Shown here: positions 25,401 to 35,490 of the stretch, one piece after another
Layout: the number at the start of each line of letters is the position of its first letter
Numbering within the stretch: the first letter of the stretch is position 1
DNA from: Parelaphostrongylus tenuis
Lineage: Eukaryota; Nematoda; Chromadorea; Rhabditida; Metastrongylidae
Length of the DNA: 64,000 bases
Direction of reading: 5' to 3'
Assembly (NCBI GenBank): GCA_019055375.1
Contig: JAHQIW010004583.1
Coordinates: 1 to 64,000 of the forward strand
Program-made: the position numbers and the translations under genes
Notes under the pieces: generated by a model
Databases searched by the model: none
Told to the model about the DNA's origin: nothing
Seen by the model: the letters and a program-made list of their open reading frames with translations, nothing else

Positions 25401-28400
25401 AGTTTTTTTGGGAACTTTTATGACTTTTTATACGTAGTTCTTCGTTGACGAAAGATTAGTCGACTTTTCCTTGGGTACTGTTCTATAATGGCGGCGCCAC
25501 TTAAAACCTTAGGTAAAAATGTAATCTCTGCTGTTATCTGACGAATGACTGATTATCTGATAGCTTGAATCAAGCGCATTTCAAATGTATATTTTATTTT
25601 TCATATTGTTTGATTTTAACGCCATACCAGTCAACATGAGATTTCGTTTCACATTTGAAGACTTCCCCCCTGATAAAACTTTTTTTTGCAACGCAATTTT
25701 AATCATTAGATAGAGCAAATCTTTCTGATTAAGAAAATGTGTTTGCTCGTACGGCCGTACACAACCCCTAGCCGACTAGAAATGCTCACTGAGTGTGAAA
25801 CCCAATATTCTTTTGGTCGTTTCGAAGCCCGAAGAAGTCCTTCCTCGAAGCTAAATAAACTATTGTGATCGGAAAGATTTTTTCTATCTAACGATTATAA
25901 TTTATTACAACAAAACGTTTCCAGTGAAAATTCTTCGAATGGGGAACAAAATGTTATTTTGACGGGTGCGGGGCCAAAAATAAGCTGTTTGAGAAGTTAA
26001 ACATGCCTTGAAAATCACTTAATTTGAGCTATCGATATACTGCAGAAATGTTTTGCAACAGCAAAAAATGCGTTTATATCGAAGGCCTCAAGTGGCGCTG
26101 CCATAATGGAACAGCAGCCTTCTTTACAGATATGGACATAAATATTACGTAGAAGTGAACTAATTTCGTGTATCAAAGCGGTGAATTTGGAGGAGGACAC
26201 CCTAATGGAACCAGGTCCGTGGTTTACTGTTGTACTGCTACAGCCATTCACATGTAGTCAAATTAGGATTATTTTGAGCGGTTGGAACTTGAGAAAGGTC
26301 GAGTGAATCGCCTTGAGGGCAATAAACAAAAAAAAACGTGGGAAACGCAGAATAATGGGATGAGTGACAAGGCGGCGAGAATGTTTCAGTAAAGTATAGT
26401 TGGATATACAAGAATCAAATAGGAAGATAGAAGAAAATCTGTTTTATAATTCGGTATAGGTCTCAACATAGATGTTCTCTAAATCATCCTAATTTTCTAC
26501 ATTATTGAAACTTATGGATGAACTAATATCACGTACAGTATGCGTTTTCGTTTTTGATCGGTTACAATTGTTTATTGATTTACAATGGTTATAAAGATTT
26601 CTGCACGTTTCAATGAAAAAAGCTATCAAAATGCGAAAGTTTGTAACCTGACAACTCTTGTACAACTTGTTACAATGAGTGTATGCCAAAAAGAGGATAA
26701 TTGCGTAGCAAACTAGCATTTTGCTTCACAAGGAGAAGCTGTGTATGCTCCATAAGCATGTAAGCTTATAGAGTAAATTTTCTTCACGATCAAAAGAGAA
26801 CCCAAATTCAAAAATAATATTCTCGCACGACTCTGTGCAACGATTTCTATCGCCTTCACGAACGATTCAATTGTTAGCGTCACTCTAAGAAGCGTCAGTG
26901 TGCGTGTGTTGAGTACTGGTAGTGTGCTAGGTATTTAGTGTAATTAGCACTATTTCTTTACAGTGGCAACACACTAGTAACTTTTTTCTATAAGTATTTG
27001 AACAATTTTGGATTGAGAGAGGTTGGAGTCAGCCATCGATTTTCAAACATACACCAACATCGGAGAAGCTTCCAAAAGGACAGTTTATGAGATACATCTC
27101 CTGTAAAATTCGATTTTGGGTTGCCTCATTTACAAGATGTGTGTACCTTCGCAGATTTTTCTTTCCTTTCATTGTCAAAACAGCAGTGGACGATTCTGGG
27201 CCCACGATCTGAAATTAGGTCACCTGTGATCTTCTCGAATACCTCTAGTCGACTGGTTATCACTCTATGCTCTATCACATTTTGCCTCCTCACCAAGGCA
27301 GAAGCTTGAATTTTACTTAGTTATGCTCCGGAATTTGTAGTCTCATAAAATGTTCGTTAGTTCATGTTTGCTAACAAGCTACCCACAACATCAAATGAAC
27401 TAATGTATTTTAGACGGTTGAATTCCTTAGCGGTGCTGGAATGTTTCACAACCCTAAATGGATCCTGACACGATCTGGAAAATTACTTCATACGATACTC
27501 AATAATCAGCGGAAAGCCGTTAAGAGACCATCGAATGGCACAAAATTTTTTGGCTTCTCCACGGTATTTTCTTTTATTCCTTTGAAGCTTTCAGATAAGC
27601 TAAGCCAAGAAATTAATTTTAGCATGACTTACTCATATCTGCGCTGTTGGATTCTATGGGAGTGCTAGACGTGGCATTACCTCCGCAGAAAAGACCAGGT
27701 TTTGTGGCAGCTATCGTATTTGAATTGTGGAAAAACGACACGCAGTACTACGTTAAGGTACGTTAATCTGAAGATTTTTTTTTCAGTTTCACAAATGCCA
27801 GTGAATATAGTTCTCGCGAGAGTCAATCAAGGGAAATCGACGCGGTATTACTCTATAATACAATTATCAGAGCAGCTAGATCACCATCAAAACTTATTCG
27901 CACTATCTTCAAAACAAAAATATTGAACAAGTGTAGAACAGCGGTTGGAGGCAATATGAAAGCATACGGAATCGAACGCTGCTTTGATCTCGCAATTCTA
28001 GCTCACTAGTTATATATCGCTCTGGTGTCAGAAAATATGCTGCAAGACTTGTCTAGAAGGATAATCATACTAACTCAACACCGATGGGTTAGCGAAAGTG
28101 ATTTTAGTGTGAGGTGGCATTGGGAAATAGTGATTTGACTTCATGCAATAGTAGAGACAGTGCAAATCCTTGTACAGACGAGATATGCACTCATTCACCT
28201 CAACTGAAGTTGGTGAAGTTGAGTGCTTAGCACATCCTTTACGTGATAACCAACTGGGAACGTTTTATCCCAATCTTCATTACGAAATCATTGGATTGCA
28301 AACTTTGCAGTATTTTGTAATACTAATAAATTGTTGCGTGATGATAAACTGAATGACTTTTCAGATAAACCAGGATGTTTCACAAACTCTTGCATCACCT

Positions 28401-31400
28401 CTCCAATCTGTCCTTGATCATTTCATTCCTACTTTTCCTTTTTGATTTCGACTCTAACACCACTTCCAAATCAACTAGTAGGAAGTCTGGCCAATCGTCG
28501 CCGAAGAAATCACCTTGGAAGCGAAGCTGTAGTAAGCGAGCCTCTTCGACCGGACCCCTCTTCCTTTTTGCGGTTCTGCAAACGGAACAGACAAACAGCA
28601 CGCCATGAGGATTGCTTCCTGGTGTGCACGTTCAATGTAAGAAGACTCTCTGACGTCGACCTTTACACTTCTTGAAGCGGTAAGTTGCACGAAATACATG
28701 TGATCGTCGTACAAGAAACGAAAAACAAGAAGACAGACATACGTCAACTGAACAACGGGACTGTTGTTATTAGCGAGAAAAAGAGGTAAAGGTCATGCAA
28801 CGAAATGTTGGTGGTATGGTCATTAATGTCTACTCGTCCATTACCCATACTGCCGATTCGTACGAGATCGTTTCCCTTCGCATAGGCGTTCTTTACCTCC
28901 AAGTAACTCGTCATGAGAATATTACATCAAATCCAACTGCAGACCGGTGCAGGTGATGAACACGAATAGGATGCTGTCTACTGTCGACTGGAGGGAGTTG
29001 TCGGCAGTGATAAGTCGCATTACAAAATCTTTGTTGGAAACTTTGATGACAGATTAGAAGACTTATGAGAGCGACACAGGATTGGGAAATTTGGATCATG
29101 ATAAAGGAACGAAAATGGAATTTATTTTGAAGGATTCGTGATCACAACACGTCTCTTCCACGATAATTCATTTTCCAGAAGAAGGAGCACCGCCACTGGA
29201 GGTTGGAGCACTTGATCACACGACACATACGAAAATGGACTATACACTCACAAACAGAAGATGCTGCTTACTTGATACATTCGTAGTCCCATCATTCTGT
29301 ACTGGGTCCAATCACCACTTTCTTCGCGTGATGACTCGATTAAGTCGTTTTCTGGAGAAGAATCCAGATCATTGATCCAGAAGAAAAAAGTCAAGCAGTT
29401 AACTATGAAGACATTCAGGGCAAAATCCTGTTCAAGCATGATAGGTAGAAAAAAGATAAATTCTAGTTGCAGAAGAGCTTTGCGGGAGGATCTATATTGG
29501 TACAGACAGACGAAATTGTTGAAAGCAGCGCAAAGATCTGGTTTGAAGAAATGCCATCAGGACTTGTGCGAATGCAATATACTGCTCTTAGCCATAATGA
29601 AAAACGATGGGAATGTTAAAACTTCCTTTTATGGTATGGAACTGCAGACGGCTTGTGGATGGGATTTTTCTACATGAACACATTCAAACCGTGTTAAGGG
29701 TCATAGAAGTCTGCTAGGACTGTCACCTGTTCCTAAAACTAATTTTTGTCGACTATAGAAAAGCGTTTGATGGCGTAGAAATGAATGCAATTCTATCAGC
29801 GGTTCCTGATCAAGGAGTGGATCCATCCTACACAAGAACTCTGTCAGATTGCTGTCGAAACTGTACCACGAAAATACAGCTCTTTTATCGACTCCTTACC
29901 GCAGCCATTAGAAAGGATTTAACAGGGCGGTACGACATTGCCAAGGCTGTTGATCGCCACATCGCAGTGGATAATGAAGTCACTTGATTGAAACGAAAAG
30001 GTTATATGTATTGGTGGAAAATTCCTGTCACACATTCGTTTCACGGATGACATCGTCATCTCTTCAAGATTACCAATGAAGCAGAGACAATGCTCAAGGA
30101 ACTCAGCGAAGCAGAAAAAAAGATCAAGCTACGTATATACAAAATACCCAATTCATGAAATACCAATGGTGTAATGACAAGTAAATCGAAATGGAGGACT
30201 CTCAGGTAATGGTAAATTGCCTCGTGCGTGCGCGGAGAGTTCAATGAGCATGAAACTTAACGTGAAGGAGGAATTAGAAAGGAAGGGAAGAGTAGCATGA
30301 GCCGCATTTGGGCCTCTCAAAGAAGCCACCGGCCAACTAACAGATCTCAAAATACGCGCTCATCTTTTCGAGTTTGGTTGAAACATAACTATTCCTCACT
30401 TCCAATGTTTCCCAACGATTCCTATTGGAACTCAAAAACACTTTTTACACAAAATCAATAACATACACACAATAAATGGCGACGACAGTTTGAATCACGT
30501 ATTTCTGCGCTCTTAACAATTATTCAAAAAGTCCTGGTTATTCGATGGGTCACTATCCGAATTTTCTCTAACTTAGCAAATTCAGCAAAGTTATATAGTA
30601 TTGGTTCTACGAGTTACTGCTTCTCGACTCCATAGGAAGAGATGTTTGACAAGAGCTGCATCTGAGGTTGATAGATAGTCTGCATCAGTAGCTTCCAGGA
30701 GATGGATTTGATCTACAATAAGCCTTCCATCATTATCTAAACGCATGAATGTAGAACGGTCTTCAACCAACGGCTGAACAATGAGCGTCTTTATCCGCAC
30801 GGCTCATCTCAAAAAATTTGCCGTGTTTTGCAGTTGGCTGATTGAAACTCAAAAGCCATGCTTATTCTCAATAAACAAACTCGTCCAAATGCTGCGATAG
30901 TAATCTCCGAAGTGAAATATGTCTGACAAATTCAGAAACATAGTCGGAAAAGCGATCTCAATCTGAGGTTGTCTCCGCACCACTGCACTCAAAGTCGGTT
31001 TCTCACTTCTAGGAATTATTTGAAATTTTCAAAATAATGGTATTAACCAATTATTCCCTTCGTTAATGTTCGATTCATGAAAAATAGAGGTTAAATAATT
31101 GCCTATTAGCTTTAAAACAGAACTGTAATGACAGTGCACATTTTTACTCGTTTATGAGTGCATGTAATTGAATCGACATGTTTACAATGTATTGCTACAA
31201 CCGTACAACCCAATCGTATTGTGTAAATTTGCACAAGTCTTATAACTCCGTTAAGATTCATGTAAGATTTTCTTTATGGTCCTATTATAAGGCAGCTAAG
31301 ACTTTAATCATTTTCTCATGCCTGCCCGACTTAAAGATACGTATTCATGTCTTTTTCCAATGCTTATAGGTTCTATATCGACGAAACACAGAAAATGACG

Positions 31401-31684
31401 AGTTTATTAACTTGACTCCTGAAATTAAAGGATGTCGCGGTGGAGAGGGTTGCAGTATCGAAGTGTTGGAGAAGGTGGTCAGACTTTTCCAAACAGACCA
31501 CCCCGAAGATCTTTGTGAGGTGAACTATACAGAATGTTTCACTATGTCGTCTATCGCATACATTTATATTATATTTCAGAAGCAGAACGTCAGAAGTACT
31601 CCTGTTAGAAATGATGTAATCCCAAGTGAACATTTGCTGGTGAGGACTATGGAAAGTCGCCGAAATCCTCCTATCCTTCACTAA
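13379..31684 (+). CDS. Secreted histidine acid phosphatase, gene A (11 exons)
   Basis: Coding segments: 13379-13447, 17337-17429, 19648-19740, 20011-20145, 20867-20950, 21010-21114, 21174-21248, 27414-27563, 27623-27757, 31370-31519, 31580-31684; about 397 aa, normal for the family. It should hydrolyse phosphate monoesters at acid pH via a phosphohistidine intermediate. The N-terminus is a signal peptide (residues 1-16). The catalytic loop at 26-32 reads RHGHRGP, R89 lies in EFRSS, and HD is at 269-270. Cysteine-rich C-terminal motifs (GCRGGEGC, LCE) and five N-glycosylation sequons (NLT, NFT, NGT, NDT, NLT) fit a secreted or lysosomal enzyme. All introns have GT-AG ends and are in phase 0. 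Intron 7 is 6.2 kb against 0.34 kb in gene B. Odd point: H29 where gene B has Asp. The last exon is the least certain. Confidence 0.92.
14660..14815. repeat. Foldback repeat family 2, compact copy in gene A intron 1
   Basis: The centre, 14,712-14,762, is a hairpin: TCTTGAGCCACGCATGTGGT faces AGACCACATACAAGGCTCAA. Homology extends outward on both sides: GCGTGGTCATTTATTTGG on the left, GAGCGTGGTTTTAAGTAAAC on the right. The arms total roughly 75 bp with almost no loop. It is a non-autonomous palindromic repeat with no coding capacity. Confidence 0.7.
16290..16620 (+). pseudogene. mariner transposase C-terminal fragment in gene A intron 1
   Basis: The frame reads TKKTKEKFDELKGVEVLP then RRAYSPDAAPSDFGSFPQDG, the well-known region around the third catalytic Asp of mariner (DD34D) transposases, where YSPDLAPSDY is typical. 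The frame closes with a decayed VNHRQKIVNNDSFHF tail after a stop. Only the last third survives; no terminal inverted repeats were found. It lies in the sense orientation inside the phosphatase intron and cannot encode an active transposase. Confidence 0.85.
17337..17429 (+). CDS. Gene A exon 2: catalytic loop
   Basis: It encodes 31 residues beginning VFRHGHRGPIRDMTSAES and ending GKGELTN. The acceptor is TTAAG and the donor GTTAGT. The RHGxRxP signature is intact, with His at the first variable position and Gly at the second, unlike RHGDRAP in gene B. Confidence 0.9.
18669..18822. repeat. Foldback repeat family 1 in gene A intron 2, first copy
   Basis: The left arm GATGTAGAGTGATGTGCAAA is answered by a diverged reverse complement ending TCTACTCTACATC near 18,813. 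The interior carries GGTGGGACTAAAATCTGCAC, a degenerate T-arm-like block. A GC-rich tail (CAGCCGTCAACGGCCTGGCC) runs to about 18,900 and matches the inverted left part of the copy at 8.0 kb. Confidence 0.65.
18910..19189. repeat. Large near-perfect palindrome in gene A intron 2 (family 1)
   Basis: The arms are about 120 bp each around a loop of about 35 bp (19,032-19,066). The left arm begins GATCAAATGAAATTCTAATT; the right arm ends in its reverse complement, AATTAGAATTTCATCTGATC. Both arms hold GATGTAGAGTGATGTGCAAA and a GGGACTAGAACCCGCACC-type T-arm-like block. The loop reads GTAACGGATAGAGCACGCAT and onward. The element is non-coding and could form a very long hairpin if transcribed as part of the intron. 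Confidence 0.85.
19648..19740 (+). CDS. Gene A exon 3
   Basis: It encodes 31 residues, starting KGLDQAHRLGLSLRRRYV and ending ARYLPSE. This corresponds to the LTxxGxxQxxxLGxxLRxRY segment after the catalytic loop in the family. It is identical to exon 3 of gene B at 28 of 31 positions, the best conserved exon. Confidence 0.92.
20011..20145 (+). CDS. Gene A exon 4: second active-site arginine
   Basis: It encodes 45 residues, beginning VEFRSSASKRCLMTASAAAS and containing MFNLTEKGHPTNVAIF, with PREEDY at the end. EFRSS-x-RCLMTA matches the RSTxxxRTxxSA block whose first Arg binds phosphate in the family. NLT is a potential glycosylation site. The donor is GTTTGT. Confidence 0.92.
20867..20950 (+). 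CDS. Gene A exon 5
   Basis: It encodes 28 residues including LVPRIRCPFVLNEMKEIVG. After exon 4 it gives EDY-TLVPRIRCP, the position where family members continue into a VP-x-xxCP segment. The acceptor is TTTTAAG, the donor GTAAGT. It is more divergent from gene B (18 of 28 identical). Confidence 0.88.
21010..21114 (+). CDS. Gene A exon 6
   Basis: It encodes 35 residues beginning DDILNKLYAQEAERLNFTHI and ending FEPIFFE. The intron before it is 59 nt and the one after it 59 nt. NFT is a potential glycosylation site. Confidence 0.88.
21174..21248 (+). CDS. Gene A exon 7
   Basis: It encodes 25 residues: NEVGLAVPQWFNEEAKREAD then YLLDV. The PxWF and acidic-basic helix are shared with gene B. The donor GTAATT opens the 6.2-kb intron 7. 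Confidence 0.87.
21855..22160. repeat. Foldback repeat family 2 in gene A intron 7
   Basis: The arms include TTGAACCACGCATGTCGTGT on the left and ACATGACATGCGTGTCTCAA on the right. Outer parts match the arms of the copies at 14.7 and 52.2-52.7 kb, including ATCTCAAGAAAACACTCGA at the right end. The interior (21,950-22,070) holds TTTCGACCTTGCAGTCTCGT and GGCGACGAACGG, as at 5.1-5.3 kb. The small ORF on its minus strand is part of the repeat. Confidence 0.72.
22680..22865 (+). repeat. Short dispersed repeat, also at 39,965-40,045
   Basis: It contains AGACCAGTCTGGTACCAG, CGACCCTCGAGGGATGGAGG and GCTTAGTGAGC, then ACCACTGCGCCACATGCACT. The second copy has AGACCAGTATACTAGGAGCC, CGACCATGGAACGATGGAGG and GCTTTGCGAGC. 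The ending resembles the 3' part of tRNA-related sequence, but no cloverleaf is present. Confidence 0.5.
22866..27400. other. Expanded part of gene A intron 7
   Basis: This 4.5-kb stretch has no counterpart in the 341-bp intron 7 of gene B and was presumably gained through insertions. It holds ~130-bp unit copies near 24,260-24,445, 25,760-25,870 and 25,930-26,035, but no recognisable coding domain. The frames at 23,685-23,909 and 24,012-24,257 have no identifiable motif, although the first is preceded by a T-rich CAG acceptor-like sequence. Confidence 0.45.
24260..24445 (+). repeat. Copy of the ~130-bp dispersed unit
   Basis: Landmarks CCGGCGAGGATTTTGCGTCT, GCAACGCAACAAATCTCC, CCTTTTTCGGAAGCGAGCGA and AGATTTCGAATGGTTACGAA correspond in order to the units in the inverted-unit repeats at 34.7 and 38.8 kb. 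Confidence 0.5.
27414..27563 (+). CDS. Gene A exon 8
   Basis: It encodes 50 residues beginning TVEFLSGAGMFHNPKWILTR and containing GKLLHTILNNQRKAV, then NGTKFFGFST. In the family this is the helix and strand that lead into the catalytic HD. NGT is a potential glycosylation site. The acceptor is TATTTTAG. Confidence 0.92.
27623..27757 (+). CDS. Gene A exon 9: catalytic HD
   Basis: It encodes 45 residues starting HDLLISALLDSMGVLDVALP and ending FELWKNDTQYYVK. The opening His-Asp is the proton donor pair of the family (usually HDxTxxxLL). The HD is created exactly at the splice junction of a 59-nt intron. NDT is a potential glycosylation site absent from gene B. Confidence 0.93.
28480..30375 (+). 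mobile_element. RTE-like non-LTR retrotransposon, decayed, in gene A intron 9
   Basis: Endonuclease remnants include MDYTLTNRRCCLLDTFVVPS and FCTGSNHHFLRV from 29,235, matching the end of an apurinic endonuclease domain (the usual SDH reads SNH). Reverse transcriptase remnants include VDYRKAFDGVEMNAILSAV at 29,748, DQGVDPSYTRTL, then RFTDDIVIS at about 30,037, the degenerate FADD box. A closing KEATGQLTDLKIRAHLFE block lies near 30,319-30,372. Multiple stops and frameshifts break it. The 5' end is placed by resemblance to the leader of such elements (CTTCGACCGGACCCCTC) and is uncertain. It is in sense orientation within the intron. Confidence 0.83.
31370..31519 (+). CDS. Gene A exon 10
   Basis: It encodes 50 residues: VLYRRNTENDEFINLTPEIK then GCRGGEGCSIEVLEKVVRLF and the end HPEDLCE. 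It joins exon 9 as YYVK-VLYRRNT, the family's C-terminal strand. The CxxxxxC and LCE cysteines correspond to conserved disulfide positions near the C-terminus. Confidence 0.92.
31580..31684 (+). CDS. Gene A exon 11: C-terminal tail
   Basis: It encodes KQNVRSTPVRNDVIPSEHLL, then VRTMESRRNPPILH and a TAA stop. A 60-nt intron with acceptor TATTTCAG precedes it. After residue 20 of this exon there is an in-phase GTGAGG that could be a donor to a further exon; the matching site in gene B is not a donor, so I prefer the terminal reading. No convincing poly(A) signal was located. Confidence 0.7.
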   Translation, partial: KQNVRSTPVRNDVIPSEHLLVRTMESRRNPPILH

Positions 31685-33829
31685 TGGGTAGTAGTTCACA
31701 GTAAACTTACGTGGTGGGGTAACCAACAATAGCGATACATCTATCGTAAACCGATTTTGGAGTGCTTAAACTATTTCCCAATTTTAAATCCGCTCTTTTT
31801 CGATTTTTCCTTTATAAGAGTGAATCGGAAGCGATATCAGGTGGAGAAGAGACATGCCTATAGATTGTTACCCTAGATGCTCAGTGTTGTTTATGTCTTC
31901 TCAATTAAATTCTATTAAGCTTTTCGTATATGCTCTCATTCTATGTATATGTTCAGCTCCTGGCTCAGAAATGCTCTGCAATGTTTTTTGTGAGAATTAT
32001 CTGATTTCGTCGGATATTTCACACTCTCGAGATGCATCTATCACCTGCATACTTTTTCTATCATCTTCCACTGCACTATCAAAGTAGCTTTCTATACAAC
32101 TTACGTTAGTGTTCTTGTCACTGCACAATTGAAAATTAAGAAATCCCGCTGCTTGAAGACTTTATATTTTATTTATGTGGAGCATCTGCACTCGCGGTGA
32201 TGTTGGCTGAAATGGGGTCGGCCTGAGTATTGTCTTCTCATCACCTGTCAGCTCAACCATCGTACCTGCAGACTGTATCTCCCTGCTCCGCATAATTCTT
32301 ACATGTCGCTACTGTTTCGCTGAGCATTAAATTAAATCATGTTTGAGAATCTGCATTATATCAACGACGACAAAAGTCTTGTGTGCACCATAGTACACTA
32401 TTCACCACGTTATCCCAATTTGTGATTTATGGATCTGCCAACTAACTTCGCTGCTGTAGTTCTCAAGAATAGTTTATTGCAATAAACTTTATTCACTGTT
32501 CTCTATTTAGCACAAACGAGGTTGTTGAAATGAAGATTATTTGATAGTATGCTTGCTGCCTCAATATATGGCATGTAAATTTCCAACTTTTAACTTTCAT
32601 ATCTGTTTTCTTAAACGCTAGTATGAGAATTATTTCATGATAGAGATGTGTATACCTAGCAAATCTATGGAACATGGCTTAAAGCACTTGTTTTTCGTAA
32701 TGTTGCTGGAGTATACTGAAGTATTACGGATCTCCCTCTTTGAGGGAGGGATCGCGGGGCCGGTTTAATCACGAGGGAAAGTGATGCGTTCCAGGCGGTG
32801 TATAGGGGACTCAAACGCAAATCATAGGCGACCGTGTGCTCGTGTGCCTCCCATAGAAGCAGGCGGATTGAAGGGATGAGCACCTTGCTTTTGCAGCACC
32901 ACTTTGACGTACCTTGACCTCTGCGTGTTAATTTGGCCGAAAGCCTGCAATCAAGCAGATGGGAAGTACATGGGAAGCGCTCAAGAGTCGTCCCCAACAA
33001 GTAAACTCCTTCTGCTCCTCCAAGAAAGACTGACAAGCCTTTCGTGAGTACTCAGCCCCCACATTTAGAGCCTAGCAAGTTACACGTTGGGTGTCAAAAA
33101 CACTGAAGACAGCAATAAAAGATGGGCCTCATTCTTGTGATCCCGAAAGAGCCCCCAGTACAGCATGATTGGGTAAAACGAGAGCGGAGCGGCTTCTAAA
33201 ATCTCAAGGCCAAACTAAGCTGATAATTATCATTACAAACAAGAACAATCAAGTACGACGTCATTAACCTGGCTGAGACGAGACGACGCCACCCATTTCA
33301 TTCTGTTTATGACAAAGAAGAAACATGTTTCTTAGAACATGCGATTGAAGAGATGCCGGAGGCGTTAGCGCTTTCGTCAAATCGAATTTGTCTACAAACA
33401 TCGGTTCATTTGAATAGTAGAACGAGCGCAATTGAAACATCGTGGGATCAGTGCCCTTTGACATCTTCGTAGCTTATACACCGATATCAAGCTATGAGGA
33501 AAACGAAGTATCAGCGTGAAGAGAGGCTGCGGACACCTGCACCAAGGCTAATGTGATAGTTTTCTAATAAAATTTATACCTTTTTCTTCAACAAGTGAGT
33601 CAAATATGGTAGAACAGACTTCAGTAAGGTTTTTTACCAGAAATAACGTAGATGCTCCATGTATAATTCACATTTTTGAAGGGGAAAACCAAGTATTCAT
33701 GAACAGGCTATATTCAGAACATTTATCGAACATTTCTACAACACTTTATCCCTACTTATCCACACCTGAGTCACGTTTGTCCTTTTTCTATCAGTTTTCA
33801 TACATTTTTATTGCATAGAGTGCATAAAA
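31685..33829. other. Intergenic region after gene A
   Basis: It should contain the 3' UTR of gene A. An AATAAA is present near 32,480 but is far downstream. The main feature is a compositionally distinct block at 32,700-33,230, listed separately. No gene is supported. Confidence 0.45.
32700..33230. repeat. GC-richer block, probable unclassified repeat
   Basis: The block is distinctly richer in GC than its surroundings. It begins with a short inverted pair, CTCCCTCTTTGAGGGAG, then GGATCGCGGGGCCGG. The open frame of 123 codons on the minus strand (32,665-33,036) crosses this block but shows no domain, periodic pattern or splice context, so I do not call it a gene. The abrupt edges suggest an inserted repeat; no other copy was found in the window. 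Confidence 0.35.
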
Positions 33830-34960
33830 GTCATCATAATTTCTGAAATTGGAAAACAATAAATTGTTCCTCAAAAATAATCTTGCCTATTGCATGAGAT
33901 CCCATTTCATCCAAATTTCTTGATTTTTTTTTGATCAACAATGCACCTGAGATCCCCATTTCTCAGATCAATCGTAATTTCGTTCCATTTTTCTATTCGT
34001 AGTTGTGGTATTGGAAGAAGAGATGGAGGTACAGCGATTCGTTCCCGTTACCTCCACCCTCTTTGAGCCCGTTGGTAAAAATGTTTTTTTTATTTTTGTA
34101 AAATGTTTCAGCAGTCATTCGATAGCTAAAGTCAAGTAAATTTGAGCGACTCATGTTATTATTTAAATGACCTGTTTTCTTCGCTGTAGCAATTGAAAGA
34201 ATATTTTGTTCCACATTCAAGTATTTTTCGCCGATCAAAGGTTTTTGCATAAGCAGTTAGTAATCATAGGACGAATCTTAGTAATTTCAGTGATTTACTT
34301 GCTTTTTGGAAAGGACTATTCAAGTACTGGAACAATGAAAAGAATATTAGAATTCGCAAATTTGGATTATTTGCAATAGACGCATCCTGTTTTGACCTCT
34401 TGGGGAGAACGCGTTCTCAGATTTTTTCAGAGAAATGGCCTTCTTTACGCTCTAACACTGAAGATAAAACATCTTCCACACTCAAGTACTTCTCGCCCAG
34501 CAAAGTTTTTTCGCTAACCTTTCACAGATTTTTCGATAGCTTTAATCTCGACCATTTTCATAGAAACTTTGTTTTTGAAAAATAGCTCCTTATTGTAATG
34601 TAGCATTCAAAAGGAGATTACGTTTCGCAATTAGTTGACATGTTGCTAGAGGGACGGTGATTTGGGGCCAACATGGTGAAATTCCACCTCTCGGAGTGCG
34701 AAACAAAAACTCTTTCGACTGTTAAGCTCTCTAAGAAGTCCTCCTCAGAAACAAACTACGTCTTTGCAATTGCTGAGATTTGAAATATCGAATGGTTGCT
34801 AACTTTTATGAAGAAAACTTTATCCGGCGAGAAATGTGAAACAAAACTTTGTTTCGACTGTTGCAGCGCAAAAACAAGCCATTTGAGAAACAAAACATAC
34901 CGTTCAAATCTACTTGATTTCAGCTATCGAATTAATACTTAGAATCTAATAGGTTATTTC
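33830..34960. repeat. Inverted-unit repeat, copy 1
   Basis: It contains four diverged ~130-bp units: two in reverse orientation (about 34,130-34,255 and 34,440-34,580) and two forward (about 34,660-34,790 and 34,800-34,930). A forward unit runs from a GGCGAGAAATGTGAAAC start through CTGTTGCAGCGCAAAAAC to ATTTCAGCTATCGAAT. The whole 1.1-kb arrangement, with its 33,830-34,000 flank, recurs at 37,860-39,040. It is non-coding, and could be a foldback transposon. Confidence 0.7.
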
Positions 34961-35309
34961 TTTTTCAGAAAAAACTAAGGGCTCATGTGCGCAATCCTTA
35001 TGATCCGGTTGCATGTGACAGAAATTGTTTTCAAAAGTAAGAATTTGTGAGATAGTTTGGGGTTATTCTTTCCAGAAATACGTTTATGAGAGCTTTTTCA
35101 ATAATGATTTAGTTTTTGTTGGCAAAAGAAGCTTGTAAGAATTGTGTTCTTACTATGTAGATCTAAAAAAAATCCGCCATCCTTGCACACTGCAGAGCGG
35201 TACTGAGTAAATTTGCCGAAACGGTTGTGCGATCATCAAATCTTTTTTAGTTCGTTTTGGTCATCCGGGATGAATATTGGATCCCATTCGCTGATCAAGA
35301 TTTTATCAT

Positions 35310-35490
35310 AGAAGTGACAGTAGTCATTCAAGAGCTTAGATCTTTGGCTAGCGCAGTACGTGGATAAAAAGTCCTCTCGTAACGCTTCAAGGACATGAAA
35401 ACATCTGAGTATCACACACGCGCTTTTCTCGCAAAACAGAGCTTTAGACTCTTTAGACTATAAGTAATCATTCGATAGCAAAAGATTTAG
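35310..35490 (+). repeat. Dispersed repeat, paired with 5,480-5,680
   Basis: TTGGCTAGCGCAGTACGTGG, an AACGCTTCAAGGACATG block, CACACACGCGCTTTTCTCG and TTTAGACTATAAGTAATCAT follow the same order as in the 5.5-kb copy. It is non-coding. Confidence 0.55.

Noticed and set aside
28375..28747. Overlapping plus- and minus-strand ORFs near 28.5 kb as host genes
   Set aside because: They fall in the leader of the RTE-like LINE and are interrupted copies of its 5' region or antisense shadows.
32665..33036. 123-codon minus-strand frame in the GC-rich block
   Set aside because: No domain, splice signal or paralogue; longer chance frames are expected where GC is higher.
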